Origin: an uncultured bacterium
GTDB lineage: Bacteria > Spirochaetota > Leptospiria > Leptospirales > Leptonemataceae
NCBI GenBank assembly: GCA_937928085.1
Contig: CALFVU010000006.1
Location: 124,001 to 188,000, forward strand
Reading direction: 5' to 3'
DNA: 64,000 bases
Numbering within the stretch: position 1 is the stretch's first letter; each line of letters starts with the position of its first letter. The notes below the pieces were generated by a model. The model made no database searches. It was not told the DNA's origin and saw only the letters and a program-made list of their open reading frames with translations. The translations under genes were made by a program, and so were the position numbers. Shown here in pieces: positions 17,542 through 27,459 of the stretch.

Positions 17542-18535
17542 ATTCGATTCCAAAGAAATTATTAAAAAACAGAAAATAAAAAAAATTATAAAAAAAATAG
17601 ACAAAAAGCTTTACTCAATAATTAAAGAAGATTTAAAATTTTTTAAGATATTAAAGCGCTTTGTGGTGTATTCTGGTGGAAAACGAATTCGACCATTAAC
17701 GCATTATTATTTTGGAAGAATCATAAATCCAGACTATAATGAATGGGACAGTATTGGAGCGATAGGAGAATTAATTCATTCTGCTTCTCTATTACATGAT
17801 GATGTTATCGATAATTCTGATATGAGAAGAGGAAAAAAAACTCTTCATGTTCTTTATGGAAATAAAAAAATTATTTTGGGAGGTGATTTTTTACTAGCTT
17901 GTGGTTTAGAGTATTTGTCCAGACTGAAGATGGGATTTGTGCTTTTGCCTGTTTTTACCAGAGTAATTCAAAATTTAGCAATTGCAGAAATTTTACAAAT
18001 GGAGTACGAAGCCAATCCAGAAATAACAAAAGAAATTTATGAAACTATTATTTTAGGAAAAACAGCGGATCTTTTCTCTGCAATGACAGAATCTGCAGCT
18101 ATTATGAATCATCTGGATCAAAAATCAGTTTTATTATTTAAAGAACAAGGAAAAAAAATGGGAAGAATCTTTCAGATTCGAGATGACTATCTTGATTATT
18201 TTTCTTCTGAGAAAGAATTGGGAAAATCTTTATATTTGGATTATAAAAGGGGACTGATCACATACCCTTTATTATTATTAAAAGAAAAAATGAATAAAAT
18301 AGAAAAAAAAGAATTATTCCAAAATTGGAAAGATCCAGAAATTCGACAAAAACATTTGAACCTAACTTTAGAATTATTAAATAAATATCGTATTCAAAAA
18401 GAAATTGCTAATGAAATCGAAAGAGAAATTTTTGTAATCATCGATTTTATAAAATTACAAAAATCAAAACAGATAGTAGAAAAAGAAGAGTTAATTTATA
18501 CAATTCAAAATTTGGTGGTACGAATTGAAGCTTAA
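17528..18535 (+). CDS. Polyprenyl diphosphate synthase (long-chain trans type)
   Basis: 335 residues. GGKRIRPL, the first aspartate-rich motif LLHDDVIDNSDMRRGKKT (Asp91, Asp92, Asp95) and the second motif RDDYLDY (about 219), followed by LYLDYKRGLITYPLL, identify a trans-isoprenyl diphosphate synthase. It makes the quinone side chain or a related long-chain prenyl diphosphate. The start is a TTG at 17528 inside the preceding gene, because no ATG occurs before the conserved part. The next gene also starts with TTG inside this one, so translation is probably coupled. Confidence 0.9.
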   Translation: MKINKFDSKEIIKKQKIKKIIKKIDKKLYSIIKEDLKFFKILKRFVVYSGGKRIRPLTHYYFGRIINPDYNEWDSIGAIGELIHSASLLHDDVIDNSDMRRGKKTLHVLYGNKKIILGGDFLLACGLEYLSRLKMGFVLLPVFTRVIQNLAIAEILQMEYEANPEITKEIYETIILGKTADLFSAMTESAAIMNHLDQKSVLLFKEQGKKMGRIFQIRDDYLDYFSSEKELGKSLYLDYKRGLITYPLLLLKEKMNKIEKKELFQNWKDPEIRQKHLNLTLELLNKYRIQKEIANEIEREIFVIIDFIKLQKSKQIVEKEELIYTIQNLVVRIEA

Positions 18536-19796
18536 ATTCATTTTTTATCTGTTTTTGGCTTTGTTAAGTTTGGAAATTTTTTTACGATTCTATCACATAG
18601 AATCTTTACAATATTTTATTAATAATAAAAAAATTCATTCTTATCATCCTGATTATTTTGTAGGATTAAAATCGAATACAAAAGTGCATATCAAACATTT
18701 TAGTGGAAAGTGGGAGGGAACTTTTACAATCAATTCTTTAGGAATGAGAAATCTAGAAGAACCAAAAAAAAATACTATAAAAGTTTTATGTTTGGGAGAT
18801 AGTTTGGTTATGGGCTTTGGCGTTTCTGATGATGAAACTTTTTGTTATTTATTAAATCAATCTTTTCAATCTCAAAAAATTCAATTTTTGAATGCTGGGA
18901 TTGATGGTTTGGGTTCATGGGGAGTTTTACAAAGATATAAAGAAATTGTCTCTAAAGTAGAAGGTGTTCAGTATGCTTTGTTTTTTATTTCTCCTAATGA
19001 TTTTAGTATGCCGGAAAGTTTAAAAAAAAAAGGATTTATACCAGATGATGAAATTGAAAAAAAAAGAATTCTTGATCCCAAAAAAAAATTTTATGATACT
19101 TTTCAATTTTTGATTACTGAATGGTTTTATAGTGTATTATATTTAAAAATTTTTATTAAACAAGCCAAACTTCAATGGCACCTTTTTTATCAAGAAATGA
19201 TTTTGGGATTGGAATCCTTACATCAAATGTCTTTAAAGGAATATTTATTATCTGCATTTTTATTACCTAAAAAACAAACTAGTTGTGTAGAAAAAGAAAA
19301 AAAAGTTCAAATTTATAAAACCATAGGACAAGAATTCAAAAAAATTCCAATCCCTTCCAAACAAATCAAACAAACATGTCCGGAAACGGTACCCCAAGAT
19401 ATTCAAAAAGAATGTAAAGAACCACCAAAGGAAATTCCCGAATTACCCGAATTTACTCAATCCACTTATCAAGAATTGATAAAATTTTCAAAAGAAAATC
19501 ATATACAGTTTGTCGTTGTAATTATACCTATGCAAATCGAAGAAATTTATTGCAATTTAAATCAAAAATATCATCCTCTAAGATTATATGCCTTACAGGC
19601 AAAGAAATTTTTTGAAGAAAATCAAATTCCAGTAATTGATTTAATGGAATATACAAACCAACAATGTAAAGAGAATCATTATGGAATTCGTGATCATTAT
19701 ATTCCAGAAGACGGTCATTTAACTAAATTAGGAAATCAATGGGTTGCGAAAAATTTAGAAAAAATTTTAAGAGAAACAATCTTATATGCTTTTTAA
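18525..19796 (+). CDS. Membrane-anchored SGNH/GDSL-like protein, AlgJ/AlgX-like partner of the acyltransferase
   Basis: 423 residues with an N-terminal membrane anchor (about 3-20). A GDSL-type block VLCLGDSLVMGFG (Gly91-Asp92-Ser93), NAGIDGLGSWG and a C-terminal DGHLTKLGNQW (the Asp/His pair) form an SGNH hydrolase site. A variable Cys-containing loop lies at about 250-310. It overlaps the MBOAT acyltransferase gene by 11 bases; SGNH-MBOAT pairs transfer acetyl groups to exported polysaccharides or envelope glycans. The target glycan is unknown. Start is TTG at 18525, overlapping the previous stop. Confidence 0.8.
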   Translation: MKLKFIFYLFLALLSLEIFLRFYHIESLQYFINNKKIHSYHPDYFVGLKSNTKVHIKHFSGKWEGTFTINSLGMRNLEEPKKNTIKVLCLGDSLVMGFGVSDDETFCYLLNQSFQSQKIQFLNAGIDGLGSWGVLQRYKEIVSKVEGVQYALFFISPNDFSMPESLKKKGFIPDDEIEKKRILDPKKKFYDTFQFLITEWFYSVLYLKIFIKQAKLQWHLFYQEMILGLESLHQMSLKEYLLSAFLLPKKQTSCVEKEKKVQIYKTIGQEFKKIPIPSKQIKQTCPETVPQDIQKECKEPPKEIPELPEFTQSTYQELIKFSKENHIQFVVVIIPMQIEEIYCNLNQKYHPLRLYALQAKKFFEENQIPVIDLMEYTNQQCKENHYGIRDHYIPEDGHLTKLGNQWVAKNLEKILRETILYAF

Positions 19797-21225
19797 TTCG
19801 ATTCATTTTTTTGTTTTTGCTCCTGTTGTTATATTGATTTTTTTTAACATACCAAAGCAATATCAAAACTATTGGCTTTTTTTGGTGAGTTTATATTTTT
19901 ATGCAGTTTTTAAATTTCTCTATATTTTTTTACTTTTGTATTCTATTTTAATTTCTTATTTTTCTATCCTTTTGATCTTTCGCTTTTCAAATCAACAAAA
20001 ACTAAAAAAATTTTTTATGATTTTTGGTGTTATAGGCAATTTAGCTTTATTATTGATTTTTAAATATTTAGTTCAACTTTATGATATTTTAAATTTTTTT
20101 TTAGGATTTTCTCCTTGTGATACAAATTATATCGAACCACCACAGATTCTACTTCCTATGGGAATTTCTTTTTTTTCTTTACAAGCGATTTCTGCGATTG
20201 TAGATTCTTATTATGGTACAATTCATAAACCAAAACATATTTTACATTTTGCCTTATATTTAAGTTTTTTTCCGCAATTAGTAGCTGGTCCTATTTTGCG
20301 AACAAAAGATTTATTAAAACAATTTTATTCAGAGAAAAAATTTGATCTTTCGAATTTTCGATATGGCTTTTTTTATATAATCTCCGGTTTTTACAAAAAA
20401 ACTTTAATTGCTGATCAAATTTCGAGTTCTGTGGATCAGGTTTTTAATGCACCGTGGGAATATCATTCCATAAGTTTATGGATGTCTGTTTTTCTTTTTT
20501 CGATTCAAATTTATTGTGATTTTTCTGGTTACTCTGATATAGCAATAGGAATCGCAAGAATTTTAGGCTATTCTTTACCAGAAAATTTTCGAAGACCTTT
20601 TTTCTCTGTTACCATGGGTGAATTTTGGCGCAGATGGCATATTTCGTTATCAAGCTGGTTTAGAGATTATGTTTATGTGCCTTTAGGAGGAAGTAAGGTT
20701 AGTAATTTAAGAACTTATCTAAATTTATTCATTACTATGTTTATTAGTGGAATCTGGCATGGTGCTGGTTGGAATTATGTTTTGTGGGGTTCGATTCATG
20801 GCTTATTTTTATTGATAGAAAGATTTTTATTATCTTTTGAAAAAATAAAAAAAATTCAATTTCCAAAATTTTTAGGAATTGCTTATACATTTTGGATTTT
20901 CTCTTTTACATTTTTCTTTTTTCGTGCAAAACCTTTACAATTTCCCGAAACAGATTTTGTAGCATCTTCTATTGAAGTAGCAAAATATATGGTAGCTCGA
21001 GCTTTTGTGATTTCTTCAGGGAAGATCATTTCTCTTGATTTTTCATACTTATTTTTCGTTTTAGTTTTGTTTGTTTTTGAATCTTATATAGAAAAAGATG
21101 AGAAAATCATAGAAAGGATTTCAAAAAATCCATTATTTTTTATTTTTGGTTTTATTGTTTTGTTTTTATGTTTGATTCTTTACTCGATTACAGTTAATCA
21201 GCCTTTTGTTTACTTTCAATTTTAA
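19786..21225 (+). CDS. MBOAT-family O-acyltransferase (AlgI/DltB-like)
   Basis: 479 residues, about ten hydrophobic segments. It opens MLFNSIHFFVFAP as AlgI-type proteins do. The signature YCDFSGYSDIAIG, RRWHISLSSWFRDYVYVPLGG and the catalytic-histidine motif ISGIWHGAGWNYVLWG are intact. It moves acyl (usually acetyl) groups across the inner membrane to its SGNH partner, encoded immediately upstream. Nothing in the window gives the acceptor. Confidence 0.93.
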   Translation: MLFNSIHFFVFAPVVILIFFNIPKQYQNYWLFLVSLYFYAVFKFLYIFLLLYSILISYFSILLIFRFSNQQKLKKFFMIFGVIGNLALLLIFKYLVQLYDILNFFLGFSPCDTNYIEPPQILLPMGISFFSLQAISAIVDSYYGTIHKPKHILHFALYLSFFPQLVAGPILRTKDLLKQFYSEKKFDLSNFRYGFFYIISGFYKKTLIADQISSSVDQVFNAPWEYHSISLWMSVFLFSIQIYCDFSGYSDIAIGIARILGYSLPENFRRPFFSVTMGEFWRRWHISLSSWFRDYVYVPLGGSKVSNLRTYLNLFITMFISGIWHGAGWNYVLWGSIHGLFLLIERFLLSFEKIKKIQFPKFLGIAYTFWIFSFTFFFFRAKPLQFPETDFVASSIEVAKYMVARAFVISSGKIISLDFSYLFFVLVLFVFESYIEKDEKIIERISKNPLFFIFGFIVLFLCLILYSITVNQPFVYFQF

Positions 21226-21285
21226 AAAACTATTGATAAGAGAGTTTAAAAAAAAAATCTGTAAATTAATATATCATCTAAATTT

Positions 21286-22497
21286 ATGCAAAGTGATATT
21301 ATAATTTCTCCTATAGAAGAAGCTATCGAAGATCTAAAAAATGGAAAAATGATCATTCTTGTGGATTCCGAAGAAAGGGAAAATGAAGGAGACTTAGTCA
21401 TTGCTGCAGAATTTGCAACACCTGAAGCAATTAATTTTATGGCTTCGTATGGAAAGGGACTAATCTGTGTACCTCTAGAAAGTTCTCGATTAAAAGAATT
21501 ACAAATAGAACCTATGGTTAAGCAAAATACAGAACTTTATAAAACAGCATTTACTGTTTCTGTTGATGCAGCAAAAGGGATCACCACCGGCATTTCAGCA
21601 TATGATAGAGCAAAGACTATACAGGTATTGATTGATCCAGATTCAAAACCTGAAGATTTAGTAAAACCTGGACATGTCTTTCCTTTAGAAGCAGTTGCGG
21701 GAGGAGTGATTCGTAGAGCTGGACATACAGAAGCTTCTATTGATTTATGTAAATTAGCAGGTCTAAAACCAGCTGCGGTTATATGCGAAATTATGAAAGA
21801 TGATGGAACAATGGCAAGATTACCCGATTTGTCACAATTTGCTAAAAAACATAATCTAAGAATTTACACGATTGAAGAACTTATTCGTTATCGACTAAAG
21901 TTTGATTCTTTAATTCAGTTAGAAGCACAATCTCGCTTACCTACTGAATATGGAGATTTTACCATCTATGCATATTCTACAACTATAGATGATAAAATTC
22001 ATTTAGCTTTAGTAATGGGAGAAGTAAAAAATCAAAATAATGTCTTAGTGCGAGTTCATAGTGAATGTTTAACAGGAGATATTTTTCATTCAAAACGCTG
22101 TGATTGTGGTAAACAATTAGATCAAGCTTTAAAGATGATTGCTAAAGAAGGTAGAGGTGTTCTTTTGTATATGAGACAAGAAGGGAGAGGAATTGGGATT
22201 ATCAATAAATTAAAAGCATACCAGTTACAAGACGAAGGTTATGATACAGTCGAAGCAAACGAAAAATTAGGTTTTAAGCCAGATTTAAGGGATTATGGTA
22301 TAGGTGCTCAAATTTTAAGAGATTTAGGTTTGACTACAATTCGAATTTTAACTAACAACCCAAGAAAAATTGTAGGCTTGGAAGGTTATGGATTAAAAAT
22401 TTTAGAAAGGATCCCCATATTGGTTCCACCAGAGGAAGAAAATAAAATGTATTTAATTACAAAAAAACAAAAGTTAGGACATCTTTTAGATTTATGA
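21286..22497 (+). CDS. ribBA: RibBA: DHBP synthase / GTP cyclohydrolase II
   Basis: 403 residues, two enzymes fused. Residues 1-200 are 3,4-dihydroxy-2-butanone-4-phosphate synthase ([33 protein letters not shown]). Residues about 205-403 are GTP cyclohydrolase II with zinc cysteines in [15 protein letters not shown] and RQEGRGIG. Both initiate riboflavin synthesis. Key residues of both halves appear intact. No FMN riboswitch was seen in the 60 bases upstream. Its stop overlaps the guaA start (ATGA). Confidence 0.95.
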   Translation: MQSDIIISPIEEAIEDLKNGKMIILVDSEERENEGDLVIAAEFATPEAINFMASYGKGLICVPLESSRLKELQIEPMVKQNTELYKTAFTVSVDAAKGITTGISAYDRAKTIQVLIDPDSKPEDLVKPGHVFPLEAVAGGVIRRAGHTEASIDLCKLAGLKPAAVICEIMKDDGTMARLPDLSQFAKKHNLRIYTIEELIRYRLKFDSLIQLEAQSRLPTEYGDFTIYAYSTTIDDKIHLALVMGEVKNQNNVLVRVHSECLTGDIFHSKRCDCGKQLDQALKMIAKEGRGVLLYMRQEGRGIGIINKLKAYQLQDEGYDTVEANEKLGFKPDLRDYGIGAQILRDLGLTTIRILTNNPRKIVGLEGYGLKILERIPILVPPEEENKMYLITKKQKLGHLLDL

Positions 22498-24356
22498 TCG
22501 ATATAAAACAAGCATTGAAAGAAATACGGGGAGCTATTGCGGTAATTGATTTTGGTGGACAATATGCACATTTAATTGCCTCTAAAATTAGAAGATTAGG
22601 TGCTTATTCAGAAATACTACTACCAGAAGATTTTTTTAAAAAAAATATAGAATTTTATAAAGGAATTATTCTTTCAGGTGGTCCTGCTTCTGTATACGAA
22701 GAAAATTCTCCAAAAATTTCTTTAAGGATTTTTAGTTTAGGCGTACCTATTCTTGGTATTTGTTATGGTCATCAATTGATTGTCCATACCCTAGGAGGAT
22801 TTGTAAAACAAAGCAAGGTTCAGGAATATGGAGCTACTAGTTTAACTCTGTTAAACTCTTCATTGCTTCTTCACGGAATAAAACAAAACTCTACTGTGTG
22901 GATGAGCCATGCGGACGAAGTTCAGTCTTTACCGAAAGGTTTTTCTGTAGTGGGTTATACGAAAAATTGTTATTATGCTGCGATAGAAAATTCAGAAAAA
23001 AAAATTTTTGGTTTACAATTCCATCCTGAAGTTTATCATACTGAAGAAGGAAATAAAATATTAAAAAATTTTATAAAAATTTGCAATCTTTCAGATACCT
23101 GGAACTTAAAGTCTTATTTAGAAAATTTGGTTCAGTTTTTAAAAACTCATTTAGAGAATAAAAAAGTATTTTTTTTACTTTCTGGTGGAGTAGATTCTAC
23201 CGTGGCTTATACGATTTTAAGTAAAGTATTAGATAATGAGCATTTATTTGGAGTTCTTATCGATACAGGTTTTTTAAGACATCGAGAAATACAAATCATT
23301 CAAGAAACTTTAAAAAAAATTCCGATCCATATTTATATAGAAGATGCGAAAGAAATTTTTTTTCAAAGATTACAAAACGTTTTTGATCCAGAAGAAAAAC
23401 GAAAAATTATAGGAGAATTATTTATAGAAGTACAAAAAAAAGTTTTAGAAAAATTCCAACTAAATACAGAAAATTGGATTCTAGGACAGGGTACAATTTA
23501 TCCGGATACAATTGAGTCCGGTGCAACAAAGTTTAGTCACAAAATAAAAACACATCATAATCGAGCTCCCATAATCGAAAAATTGCTTTCCAAAAATTTA
23601 GTAGTAGAACCTTTAAGAGATTTATATAAAGACGAAGTAAGAGAAATTGGTAAGCTTCTTAATGTACCCGAAGAAATAATTTATAAACATCCCTTTCCCG
23701 GACCCGGTCTTGCAATTCGCTGTTTGTGTAGTAATCAACAAAAATCTGATTCTGAAGTTATCCATAATTTATCTTCTTCAATTCGCCAAATTGCCGATCG
23801 TTTGTCAGTAGAAATTTTTAAACTTCCTATATATTCGGTTGGTGTTCAAGGAGATAAAAGAAGTTATTCTCATCCTGCTGCAATTGTTTTTCGAAGTCGA
23901 GAAGATTTTCATAAACATTTTGACTGGGATTTTCTTTTTGATCTAGCACGAGAAATTCCAAATCAGTATAAATTTTTTAATCGTGTTATTTTGCACGTGC
24001 CGAATTCATACCAAAAAAACTTTAATCTTACTTTAAAAGAAAGTTATTTGACAAAACAAAGAATTCAGCTTTTACAAGAAATTGACGATATCGTGTATCA
24101 ATTTCTTTTAGAGAAAAAAAAATATTATGAGATCTGGCAATTTCCGGTAATTTTAGTTCCCCTTGTGGATTCAAAAGGAAAAGAAAGTATAGTCCTTCGT
24201 CCGGTTGTTTCTAAAGATGCAATGACAGCAGATGTGTATAGAATAGATTTGTTATTACTTTTAGAATTATCTGAAAGGATTTATAAGACAGATTTGATAT
24301 CCAATATTTTTTATGATCTAACTACAAAACCACCAGCAACGATAGAATGGGAATAA
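22494..24356 (+). CDS. guaA: GMP synthase (glutamine-hydrolysing), long form
   Basis: 620 residues. The N-terminal amidotransferase has GICYGHQ (catalytic Cys) and QFHPEVYH (catalytic His). The ATP pyrophosphatase has the P-loop LSGGVDST and [13 protein letters not shown]. It aminates XMP to GMP. The C-terminal part is about 100 residues longer than in the usual bacterial enzyme of about 520, with [12 protein letters not shown] followed by an extended segment and the ending [14 protein letters not shown]. That organisation resembles the long, eukaryote-like class. It is coupled to ribBA and overlaps the next gene by ten bases. Confidence 0.93.
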   Translation: MIDIKQALKEIRGAIAVIDFGGQYAHLIASKIRRLGAYSEILLPEDFFKKNIEFYKGIILSGGPASVYEENSPKISLRIFSLGVPILGICYGHQLIVHTLGGFVKQSKVQEYGATSLTLLNSSLLLHGIKQNSTVWMSHADEVQSLPKGFSVVGYTKNCYYAAIENSEKKIFGLQFHPEVYHTEEGNKILKNFIKICNLSDTWNLKSYLENLVQFLKTHLENKKVFFLLSGGVDSTVAYTILSKVLDNEHLFGVLIDTGFLRHREIQIIQETLKKIPIHIYIEDAKEIFFQRLQNVFDPEEKRKIIGELFIEVQKKVLEKFQLNTENWILGQGTIYPDTIESGATKFSHKIKTHHNRAPIIEKLLSKNLVVEPLRDLYKDEVREIGKLLNVPEEIIYKHPFPGPGLAIRCLCSNQQKSDSEVIHNLSSSIRQIADRLSVEIFKLPIYSVGVQGDKRSYSHPAAIVFRSREDFHKHFDWDFLFDLAREIPNQYKFFNRVILHVPNSYQKNFNLTLKESYLTKQRIQLLQEIDDIVYQFLLEKKKYYEIWQFPVILVPLVDSKGKESIVLRPVVSKDAMTADVYRIDLLLLLELSERIYKTDLISNIFYDLTTKPPATIEWE

Positions 24357-25216
24357 TCTATTTACTCACTGATTTTGGTGACTCTGATCCTTATGTAGCA
24401 GTTTTAAAAAGTAGGATCTTGAACATCAATCGAAAAGCGAGAATTGTGGATTTAAGTCATAAACTTAAAAAATTTGATATTGAATTTTCTTCTTGGTTTT
24501 TACTTTATAGTTTTTTAAATTTAGAAAACGATGCTATTTTTACTTGTGTAGTTGATCCGGGTGTAGGTACTGAAAGAAAAAATTTAATAGTACAAATAGA
24601 AAAAAGATTTTTTATCCTTCCTGATAATGGACTTATTAGTTTAGTTTTAAGGGAATGTCAAAAAAAAAGGATTTTTTATCGATTTTATCAAATTCAAGAA
24701 CAAAATCTTTTGCAATTATTAAAAAAATATTATAAAAACTCTGGAATTAATATACAAATTAGTAATACCTTTCATGGGAGAGATATTTTTGCTCCTACTG
24801 CAGGTTTACTTTCTAAAGATCAACATATCCTACCTAAAATTTCAAAACGAATCGAGATGATAGAAGGAAAACATTTTTCCTCAATTATTGAAATCGATTT
24901 AAAGACTTTTTTGGGTTCTTCAATTACCGGTAATATCGTGTATGTGGATCACTTCGGAAATTTATTTACTAATCTTAAAATTCATAATCCTTATGATAAA
25001 TTTCTTACACTATTTATAATAAAAGGCAAAAAAATTGTTTTAGAAATTAAAAAAATTTCAAAAACTTTTCAGGATGTAAAAGAAAATGATTTTTTATTTT
25101 ATATAGGTTCTTTTGGTTTTATTGAAATTGCAAGAAATCAAGGTAGTGCTTTTGAATATTTTGGTGATTATCAAAATATAAAAAAACTCGAAGTTTTAAT
25201 ACAGATTTCTAAATGA
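24347..25216 (+). CDS. SAM hydroxide adenosyltransferase (DUF62 family)
   Basis: 289 residues. [29 protein letters not shown] and FHGRDIFAPTAG are the signatures of the family that includes fluorinase/chlorinase; the non-halogenating members hydrolyse S-adenosylmethionine to adenosine and methionine. A halogenase role is not supported by anything visible. The gene overlaps guaA by ten bases and prmC by four, so it belongs to the ribBA-guaA-prmC operon. Confidence 0.88.
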   Translation: MGIIYLLTDFGDSDPYVAVLKSRILNINRKARIVDLSHKLKKFDIEFSSWFLLYSFLNLENDAIFTCVVDPGVGTERKNLIVQIEKRFFILPDNGLISLVLRECQKKRIFYRFYQIQEQNLLQLLKKYYKNSGINIQISNTFHGRDIFAPTAGLLSKDQHILPKISKRIEMIEGKHFSSIIEIDLKTFLGSSITGNIVYVDHFGNLFTNLKIHNPYDKFLTLFIIKGKKIVLEIKKISKTFQDVKENDFLFYIGSFGFIEIARNQGSAFEYFGDYQNIKKLEVLIQISK

Positions 25217-26100
25217 AATGTAAGCTTTCTTTTTTATTAAATAGATTAAATAAATGGATTTTTATTCCTAATTCCCGAAAAGAATTGTTTTATATTTTAA
25301 AGGAATTCTTACATCTTACAGAAAAAGATTTTATTATCGATAACGAAATTGATATCTCTTATACAAAAATAAAAGAATTGATTTCTATTTTAAAAAGAAG
25401 AAACCAAAGAGAGCCTTTTAGTTATATATTTCAAAAAAAAGAATTTTGTTCATTGGATTTTAAGATTAATCATAACGTATTAATTCCTAGACCTGAGACA
25501 GAAGATTTAGTGGAAATTACGATTCAAGAGATTCGGAAATGGAATTCGAACTCTTTAATTGGTATGGATGTGGGAACAGGTTCGGGATGTATTGCAATTT
25601 CTTTAATTTATTATTGTGATCAAATTCAGCTTATACATGCATTGGACATAAACCCTAAAGCAATAGAATTAGCAAAAGAAAATGCAAGTAATATTTTAAA
25701 ACAAAAAATACATCGATTAAAGTTTTTTAATATCGATTTAATCAACCAAGAATATAATTACAAAGAATTTTTTCATTTTATTGTTTCGAATCCCCCTTAT
25801 ATTCTTTATGAAGAATATAAAAAATTAAAACCAGAAATTTTTTTTGAACCATATACCGCATTAGTGGTAGAAAAACCACTTTATTTTTTTTATAAATTTT
25901 TTAAAAAATGTTATGAACTTTTAAAAAATCAAGGAAAGTTATTTTTAGAAACTTCTCCTTCTTTAGTTTTTTTACAAACTAAAATTTTAACAAAAATAGG
26001 TTTTCAAAAAATCAAAATTTTAAAAGATTATAATCATTTAGAAAGATATCTTATTGTAGAGAAACCTCAGGTAGTTCCAACTCTTGAATTATCTCCTTAG
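25213..26100 (+). CDS. prmC: Release factor glutamine methyltransferase PrmC
   Basis: 295 residues. The N-terminal helical substrate domain ends in the typical REPFSYIFQKKEF; LIPRPETEDL precedes the SAM-binding motif GMDVGTGSGCIAIS, and the catalytic SNPPYI motif lies at about 193-198. It methylates the GGQ glutamine of release factors RF1/RF2. The last 50 bases overlap the end of speE on the other strand. Confidence 0.93.
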   Translation: MKCKLSFLLNRLNKWIFIPNSRKELFYILKEFLHLTEKDFIIDNEIDISYTKIKELISILKRRNQREPFSYIFQKKEFCSLDFKINHNVLIPRPETEDLVEITIQEIRKWNSNSLIGMDVGTGSGCIAISLIYYCDQIQLIHALDINPKAIELAKENASNILKQKIHRLKFFNIDLINQEYNYKEFFHFIVSNPPYILYEEYKKLKPEIFFEPYTALVVEKPLYFFYKFFKKCYELLKNQGKLFLETSPSLVFLQTKILTKIGFQKIKILKDYNHLERYLIVEKPQVVPTLELSP

Positions 26101-26920
26101 GTAGCACAAAAGAAGCTTTATGTATTTGTTTTGTATAATATTTTAAATTCCAGTTTTCAAAGTTTTCTGAATTCCATCTTTGGGTTGTATTTTCGAAAGG
26201 TGTATATTTTTTAGAAAAGAATGTAAAACCAATACAACCACCAGGATACGTAGGAACTAATGTGTTATAATATAAATAAATAGGAAAATATTTTTTGCCA
26301 AAGGATAAAATTTCTTTAATGATATCTGTAAATAAAATTAAATGTTCTGCTTGATTCACCAAAATACCGTCTTCTTTTAAGCTTTCATAACAATATTTTA
26401 TAAATTCTTCTTTAAATAAGATTTCTGCAGGACCTACTGGATCACTTGAATCTACTATAATTACATCATAATGATTTTTATGATTTTTAACCCATTTAAA
26501 ACCATCTTCAATAACGATATTTACTTTTGGATTAGAAAATTGATTTGACATTGTGGGCAAAAACTTCTTTGATGCTTCTATTACTTTTTCGTCAATTTCA
26601 CATAAGTCTACTTTATCTAAAATGTTATGGCGTACTAATTCTCGAACTGTGCCTCCGTCTCCACCTCCAACAACTAACACATTTTTTGGATTTTTATGAG
26701 AAAACATTGGAACATGAGCAATCATTTCGTGATAACTGTGTTCATCTTTTTCTGTACACATGATTACTTCATCCAGAGTGAGCATACGTCCAAATCCGAC
26801 TGTATCAAAAATACCGATTTCTTGATATTGGGTTTTTTCTGAATGAATTTTTTTTTCTACAAGAATTTGTGTTTTTAGATGTTGTGCCATATTTAATTTT
26901 TCAACAAACCATTCTGACAT
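26051..26920 (-). CDS. speE: Polyamine aminopropyltransferase (spermidine synthase)
   Basis: 289 residues. YQEIGIFDTVGFGRMLTLDEVIM, VVGGGDGGTVRELVRH and the catalytic DSSDPVGPAE match SpeE. It transfers an aminopropyl group from decarboxylated SAM to putrescine. A strong Shine-Dalgarno sequence (AAAGGAG, about 10 bases before the ATG) supports the start. No speD (SAM decarboxylase) is in the window. The gene diverges from the VOC gene with a 72-base gap and overlaps the end of prmC. Confidence 0.95.
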   Translation of the reverse strand: MSEWFVEKLNMAQHLKTQILVEKKIHSEKTQYQEIGIFDTVGFGRMLTLDEVIMCTEKDEHSYHEMIAHVPMFSHKNPKNVLVVGGGDGGTVRELVRHNILDKVDLCEIDEKVIEASKKFLPTMSNQFSNPKVNIVIEDGFKWVKNHKNHYDVIIVDSSDPVGPAEILFKEEFIKYCYESLKEDGILVNQAEHLILFTDIIKEILSFGKKYFPIYLYYNTLVPTYPGGCIGFTFFSKKYTPFENTTQRWNSENFENWNLKYYTKQIHKASFVLPKEIIQELELPEVSLQ

Positions 26921-26992
26921 AGAAGACTCCTTTAAGTTTTACAAAACAAAAAAAATAAAAGACAACAGATGTAAAGAGAAAACTTTGTCTAT

Positions 26993-27454
26993 ATGGAAAA
27001 GCCTTTTAGAATTTTAGGAATTCAACAGATTGCTATTGGGGGCTTGGATAAAGAAAAATTAAAAAAATTATGGGTTGATCTTTTAGGTTTAAAAATTAAA
27101 CATAGTTTTCGAAGTGAAAAAGAAAATGTAGATGAAGATATATTAGAATTAGGAAAACATCCATATTCTGTAGAAATCGATATTATGCAACCTTTAGATC
27201 CCGAAAAAACTCCAAAAGTTCACATTCCTCCATTAAATCATATCGGCTTATGGGTAGATGATTTAGAAAATGCGGTAGACTGGCTTACAAAGCAGGGTGT
27301 ACGTTTTGCACCCGGCGGAATTCGTGTAGGAGCTTCCGGTCATAAAGTTGCTTTTATTCATCCCAAAGGAAATGAAGAATTACCATTATCTGGAGAGGGG
27401 GTTTTGATCGAATTAGTTCAAGCTCCCCAAGAAATCATACAAGCGTTTCAATAA
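26993..27454 (+). CDS. VOC (glyoxalase-fold) protein, methylmalonyl-CoA epimerase-like
   Basis: 153 residues, two beta-alpha-beta-beta-beta repeats. The motifs [30 protein letters not shown] and [10 protein letters not shown] resemble methylmalonyl-CoA epimerase; the metal ligands would be a residue in the first repeat (near IQQIAIG, where the usual His is Gln), His in LNHIG and Glu in LIELVQ. The replacement of the first ligand leaves activity uncertain. It is followed after five bases by the DUF1015 gene. Confidence 0.75.
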   Translation: MEKPFRILGIQQIAIGGLDKEKLKKLWVDLLGLKIKHSFRSEKENVDEDILELGKHPYSVEIDIMQPLDPEKTPKVHIPPLNHIGLWVDDLENAVDWLTKQGVRFAPGGIRVGASGHKVAFIHPKGNEELPLSGEGVLIELVQAPQEIIQAFQ

Positions 27455-27459
27455 AAATT

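Noticed and set aside
21226-21285. FMN riboswitch before ribBA
   Set aside because: The gap is only 60 bases and shows none of the conserved FMN aptamer segments.
24347-25216. Fluorinase/chlorinase activity for the DUF62 protein
   Set aside because: Most family members hydrolyse SAM, and no halometabolite genes are nearby.
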